Source: Synergistaceae bacterium
Lineage (GTDB): Bacteria; Synergistota; Synergistia; Synergistales; Synergistaceae
NCBI GenBank assembly: GCA_012513245.1
Contig: JAAZCN010000021.1
Location: 1-25,266 of the forward strand
Length of the DNA stretch: 25,266 nt
Direction: 5' to 3'
The translations under genes were made by a program, and so were the position numbers. Position 1 is the stretch's first letter. Every line of letters starts with the position of its first letter. The notes beneath the pieces were generated by a model. That model saw nothing but the letters and a program-made list of their open reading frames with translations, made no database searches and was not told where the DNA came from. Below are positions 22,469 through 25,266 of the stretch, piece after piece.

Positions 22469-23317
22469 ATGAAAAGGGCCATTTCGGTACTTATGATGTT
22501 GCTTTTTATCCAGACCGCCCTTTACGCTGCAGAGAAAAACATCACCGTAACTTTTCCAGCGCAGGTAGAAATCGGACAGCCTTTTCTTGTCAGTATCCGG
22601 TCTGAAAGTGAAATAGACAGCGTGACCATATCATGGCAGGAGAAAGAGTGCGTTTTAACCGGGGACAACGGCACATTTAACGTCCTTCTCGGGACTGACC
22701 TGAAAAATGCCGGAACGGGCACAAGTGAGCTTAGGATCAGCTGCAGCCTCAACGGACAACTTTTGGAAGAGAAACGAAATATCCACCTCATCACCCGTAA
22801 ATATCCCCGGGAAAACCTCAAGGTCTCTCCCGAAAAACTCACACCTCCGGCAAGCCTGAGTGAAAGGATCAAAAGAGAGGCTGCGCTGGGCAGAGAAGCT
22901 ATACAGACAAACACACCGGGATCAGCGCCGGTCCTTCCTCTTTTTAAGCCGGTACCGGGCGGCTACTCCTCTGTTTATGGAAAGAGCAGGTATCTCAACG
23001 GACAGTTCAAAGGTCGTCACGGAGGTCTGGACATGAGAGCCGCGCGCGGGTCACCGATCAAAGCGACATCGTCCGGTACAGTCGTTCTGACGGGAGATTT
23101 CTGGTTTGCAGGCAAGTGCATCTACATAGACCATGGTGCCGGGCTGATTTCCTTTTACTGCCATATGTCAAAGGTATCCAAATCAAAGGGAGAGAAAGTT
23201 AAGCGCGGGGAAGTCATAGGCCTCTCTGGAAAAAGCGGAAGAGTAACGGGTCCTCACCTGCATTTCAGCGTTTCATGGCGAGGGGAATTCTTTGATCCCG
23301 CTCCTCTTTTAAAATAG
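22469..23317 (+). CDS. exported M23-family peptidase (LytM domain)
   Basis: The 282-aa protein begins with a signal peptide (about 1-20, MKRAISVLMMLLFIQTALYA). A beta-rich domain of unknown role follows at about 22-115, then a linker and a C-terminal LytM-type zinc peptidase domain. The zinc ligands are His184 and Asp188 in GRHGGLD and His265 in GPHLHF, with His263 and His232 as the remaining catalytic histidines. All needed residues are present, so it should cleave peptidoglycan peptides rather than act as a non-enzymatic activator. GGGAGGGG lies 6-7 nt before the ATG. It follows feoB by 40 nt without a terminator, so it may share the feo transcript, although a functional link to iron uptake is not evident. 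Confidence 0.93.
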   Translation: MKRAISVLMMLLFIQTALYAAEKNITVTFPAQVEIGQPFLVSIRSESEIDSVTISWQEKECVLTGDNGTFNVLLGTDLKNAGTGTSELRISCSLNGQLLEEKRNIHLITRKYPRENLKVSPEKLTPPASLSERIKREAALGREAIQTNTPGSAPVLPLFKPVPGGYSSVYGKSRYLNGQFKGRHGGLDMRAARGSPIKATSSGTVVLTGDFWFAGKCIYIDHGAGLISFYCHMSKVSKSKGEKVKRGEVIGLSGKSGRVTGPHLHFSVSWRGEFFDPAPLLK

Positions 23318-23327
23318 AGACATTTCA

Positions 23328-24191
23328 ATGAATGATAAAACAAGAAGCCTTTTAGAGATACATGTCGCAGTTGTCCTATTCGGTCTTTCCGGTCTTTTTG
23401 CCCGGTATGTTGGACAGCCTGCTGTTATAATTGCGCTTGGCAGAGTCTTTTTTGCCAGCATCTCCATGTACCTTCTTTTCAGGTACAAAGGAACCGGCAT
23501 AAACCTTGGATCAAAGAGAGATTACATCGCTCTGGCGGCAGCAGGTTTACTGCTGGCAGTCCACTGGACAACTTTCTTCCTATCCATTCAGGTCTCGACT
23601 GTAGCGATAGGAGTCCTAACATTTTCGACCTTTCCGCTCTTTATCACATTCCTTGAACCGCTTATTTTCGGCGAAAGGATCAAAATATCTGACGTTGTCT
23701 GCGCCTGCGTGATGTTTACAGGGATCATGATAATAGTCCCTGAATTTCATCTGAGCAATAACATCACAATGGGGATCATATGGGGAATGACCTGCAGCCT
23801 TACTTATGCAGCGCTCTCGCTGATAAACAAAAAGTTTGTAAAAAAATATCCGGGAAGGCTTATAGCCTTTTACGAACAGGGTACTGCCACGTTGGTCCTG
23901 CTGCCTGCTTTCTTTATATACAGGCCGGTTTTTACAATGACAGGCATCTTTCTCCTGCTCCTCCTCGGAGTCCTTTTCACTGCAGCTGCCCATTCAATGT
24001 TTATTAACGGGATGAAACACATACGGGCACAGACGGCCGGAATGATAGCCGGCCTTGAGTCTGTTTACGGTATAGCCGCTGCCGCGGTCTTCCTTGGAGA
24101 AATACCTTCTTTAAACGAGTTTGCCGGAGGAGTATTGATCTTATCGGCTGCTCTCTATTCGACACTAAAGGCAACAAAAGCGGCAGAATGA
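23328..24191 (+). CDS. EamA-family (DMT superfamily) transporter
   Basis: The 287-aa membrane protein has about ten hydrophobic segments arranged as two EamA repeats (roughly 8-140 and 150-283). Recognisable are the helix-2 start AVVLFGLSGLFARY, VHWTTFFLSIQVSTVAIGVLTFSTFPLF in repeat one, and AAAHSMFINGMKHIRAQTAGMIAGLESVYGI in repeat two. Family members export amino acids, drugs or other small metabolites, and the substrate cannot be read here. It lies 10 nt after the M23 gene with a poor ribosome site, suggesting coupled or read-through translation. Its stop codon sits within the loop of the terminator. Confidence 0.92.
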   Translation: MNDKTRSLLEIHVAVVLFGLSGLFARYVGQPAVIIALGRVFFASISMYLLFRYKGTGINLGSKRDYIALAAAGLLLAVHWTTFFLSIQVSTVAIGVLTFSTFPLFITFLEPLIFGERIKISDVVCACVMFTGIMIIVPEFHLSNNITMGIIWGMTCSLTYAALSLINKKFVKKYPGRLIAFYEQGTATLVLLPAFFIYRPVFTMTGIFLLLLLGVLFTAAAHSMFINGMKHIRAQTAGMIAGLESVYGIAAAAVFLGEIPSLNEFAGGVLILSAALYSTLKATKAAE

Positions 24192-24203
24192 CCTGCCGCT
24201 TTT
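24176..24203 (+). terminator. convergent terminator overlapping the EamA stop codon
   Basis: An 11-bp perfect stem made of four A plus GCGGCAG (24176-24186) paired with CTGCCGC plus four T (24193-24203) around a 6-nt loop, followed by further T. The TGA (24189-24191) lies in the loop. It can also serve the convergent CobT-like gene. Confidence 0.85.
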
Positions 24204-24236
24204 TAAATTCAATTAAACAGGAATTTGGGAAGTTTT

Positions 24237-25226
24237 TTAGGAAGTCAGAGCTGCGTAAAGTTTTTCAGTTCGCTCTGTGATCCTTTCAATTTTTGCGCCG
24301 TTCTGGAGGGCATACCAGACAGCTCCGCCCATTCCGACACCCTCTTTCACATAACCCTTTTCATAATCCGCAAGACCCGGGAATTTTGATGCAGAAAAAT
24401 CAAGAGGAGCCGAGTACCATTCCACACCAATTTTTTCTGCATATTCAACAAAACAGCTTGTACTGTCCTGACATATATATTTAGTTGTAGCCACCATTAA
24501 GGGTCTCGTGACCTTCATGTCCCGCAGAAGAGCGGCAACTGCCATCATCTGTGTGCCTCCGGCCAGAACCACCTCCGCATCTTCAGGCAATGCAGATACA
24601 AAGGAAGCTACCGCTATCTGCATCGGATCTCCCACTTCTGCCGCTGCTGCGAGCCCCATACCCTTCATCCCGCCTGCTTTGATACCCAGCCTTGAAGCAA
24701 CAACATTCCATATTTCTTCCTTTTTTGGGAGAGGATTTATAGGCCCTGCCGATGAAACTGTCCCGTTGTATCCAAGGGATCTCAAAAGGAGAAGGGCTGT
24801 TGTTGTCCCTCCGGGGATAGACTCTGCAAGCACAAACTTTTTTATGCCGGACCCTGCCAGATCTTTTGCTGCCTCTCCGGCTTTATCAGAGATTTTTGAG
24901 AAGTCGGGCACTGCTGCCACTATCCTCGGATCCTTGCCCGGAAGTGCGCCCAGACCCTTAAAGGGAGCCACCGGAGCTATTGATGTACCGGCCCTTATGT
25001 TCATAACAGGAAGTCCGCCCTCCAGTATTGCTGCCTTGGTCACAAGGGCGGGAGTAGGATGACCGAACGGATCGATGGGGATGCAGTCGATGACCCGCGG
25101 CCTGTCATAATAAAGCATATCCGCATCCGCAGGCGCTGTATAAGGAAGAGCCTCTACATTCGCGCCTGCCGCAGAAAGTCCTTTCTCTCTCGACAGATCT
25201 GTCTCACTTATAAATAATATAAACAT
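24237..25226 (-). CDS. CobT-like nicotinate-nucleotide phosphoribosyltransferase family protein (TIGR00303/UPF0284 type)
   Basis: CobT enzymes activate the lower-ligand base of cobamides by transferring phosphoribose from nicotinate mononucleotide. This 329-aa protein resembles the branch best known from archaea (TIGR00303/UPF0284) rather than classical bacterial CobT. Its N-terminus FILFISETDLSREKGLSAAGAN, with YTAPADADML following, is typical of that branch. Later come AESIPGGTTTALLLLRSLG, SSAGPINPLP, VLAGGTQMMAVAALL and a closing GVGMGGAVWYA. Which base it activates is not known. GGGGG lies 10 nt before the ATG. The window ends 40 nt upstream, so its promoter and operon partners are not visible. 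Confidence 0.85.
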   Translation of the reverse strand: MFILFISETDLSREKGLSAAGANVEALPYTAPADADMLYYDRPRVIDCIPIDPFGHPTPALVTKAAILEGGLPVMNIRAGTSIAPVAPFKGLGALPGKDPRIVAAVPDFSKISDKAGEAAKDLAGSGIKKFVLAESIPGGTTTALLLLRSLGYNGTVSSAGPINPLPKKEEIWNVVASRLGIKAGGMKGMGLAAAAEVGDPMQIAVASFVSALPEDAEVVLAGGTQMMAVAALLRDMKVTRPLMVATTKYICQDSTSCFVEYAEKIGVEWYSAPLDFSASKFPGLADYEKGYVKEGVGMGGAVWYALQNGAKIERITERTEKLYAALTS

Positions 25227-25246
25227 AGGATATTTACCCCCTGTAC

Positions 25247-25266
25247 TAACTCAAAGATTAGAGTTA
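25247..25266. other. inverted repeat at the right edge
   Basis: TAACTC and GAGTTA (25247-25252 with 25261-25266) flank 8 nt and may continue beyond the window. It lies about 20 nt upstream of the CobT-like start and could be an operator or part of a leader. Truncation prevents a firm call. Confidence 0.25.

Noticed and set aside
25227..25266. Cobalamin riboswitch before the CobT-like gene
   Set aside because: Only 40 bases are available and no B12-box sequence is visible.

Overview
The window reads as a chromosomal segment of an anaerobic, probably amino-acid-fermenting bacterium. My best guess is the phylum Synergistota, at moderate confidence. This rests on overall protein character, mid-range GC, an archaeal-type CobT-like protein, M55 D-aminopeptidase and ornithine-cyclodeaminase-family genes, a DUF815 ATPase beside TypA, and frequent TTG/GTG starts. 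No rRNA, tRNA, insertion sequence, prophage or CRISPR array was seen, and coding density is high.

Left edge (1-433): the first 17 codons of a leftward gene, its promoter and a structured leader, then a strong terminator. From 5472 leftward to 434 lies one compact minus-strand operon: an asparaginase-fold protein lacking its catalytic residues, rimO, pgpA, cinA (PncC domain only), thpR and recA. The cinA-thpR-recA order is known from Deinococcus/Thermus-type recA operons. Rightward from 5765 come dedA, a corA-like magnesium transporter and an exported MsrA-MsrB fusion. A GC-rich block of small hairpins and short repeats (8578-8786) ends this region.

Minus-strand genes then fill 8852-19932: a DUF815 AAA-type ATPase directly behind typA (TAAATG junction); a YheO/DauR-type regulator behind an ornithine-cyclodeaminase-family dehydrogenase, with a terminator between them; a TauE/SafE-like permease with its own promoter; and a five-gene operon of divergent ychF, old-yellow-enzyme reductase, DppA-type D-aminopeptidase, ROK kinase and D-2-hydroxyacid dehydrogenase. 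The last three suggest salvage of D-amino-acid peptides, sugars and hydroxy acids, although the pathway is inferred only from gene order.

From 20369 rightward: feoA and feoB under a strong promoter that carries a DtxR/IdeR-like iron box, then an exported M23 peptidase and an EamA transporter. A terminator that contains the EamA stop codon in its loop separates these from a convergent archaeal-type CobT-like gene at the right edge.

Several longest-ORF starts are probably wrong. Shine-Dalgarno sites, promoter positions and family alignment favour internal starts for the asparaginase-like gene (TTG), dppA (TTG), typA, tauE-like, ROK and the hydroxyacid dehydrogenase, and an upstream CTG start for thpR. 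Most of the window is ordinary housekeeping. The items most worth following are the catalytically stripped asparaginase homologue, the divergent YchF and FeoB proteins, the thpR CTG start, the feoAB iron-box region, and the dauB/dauR-like pair with its intercistronic terminator.
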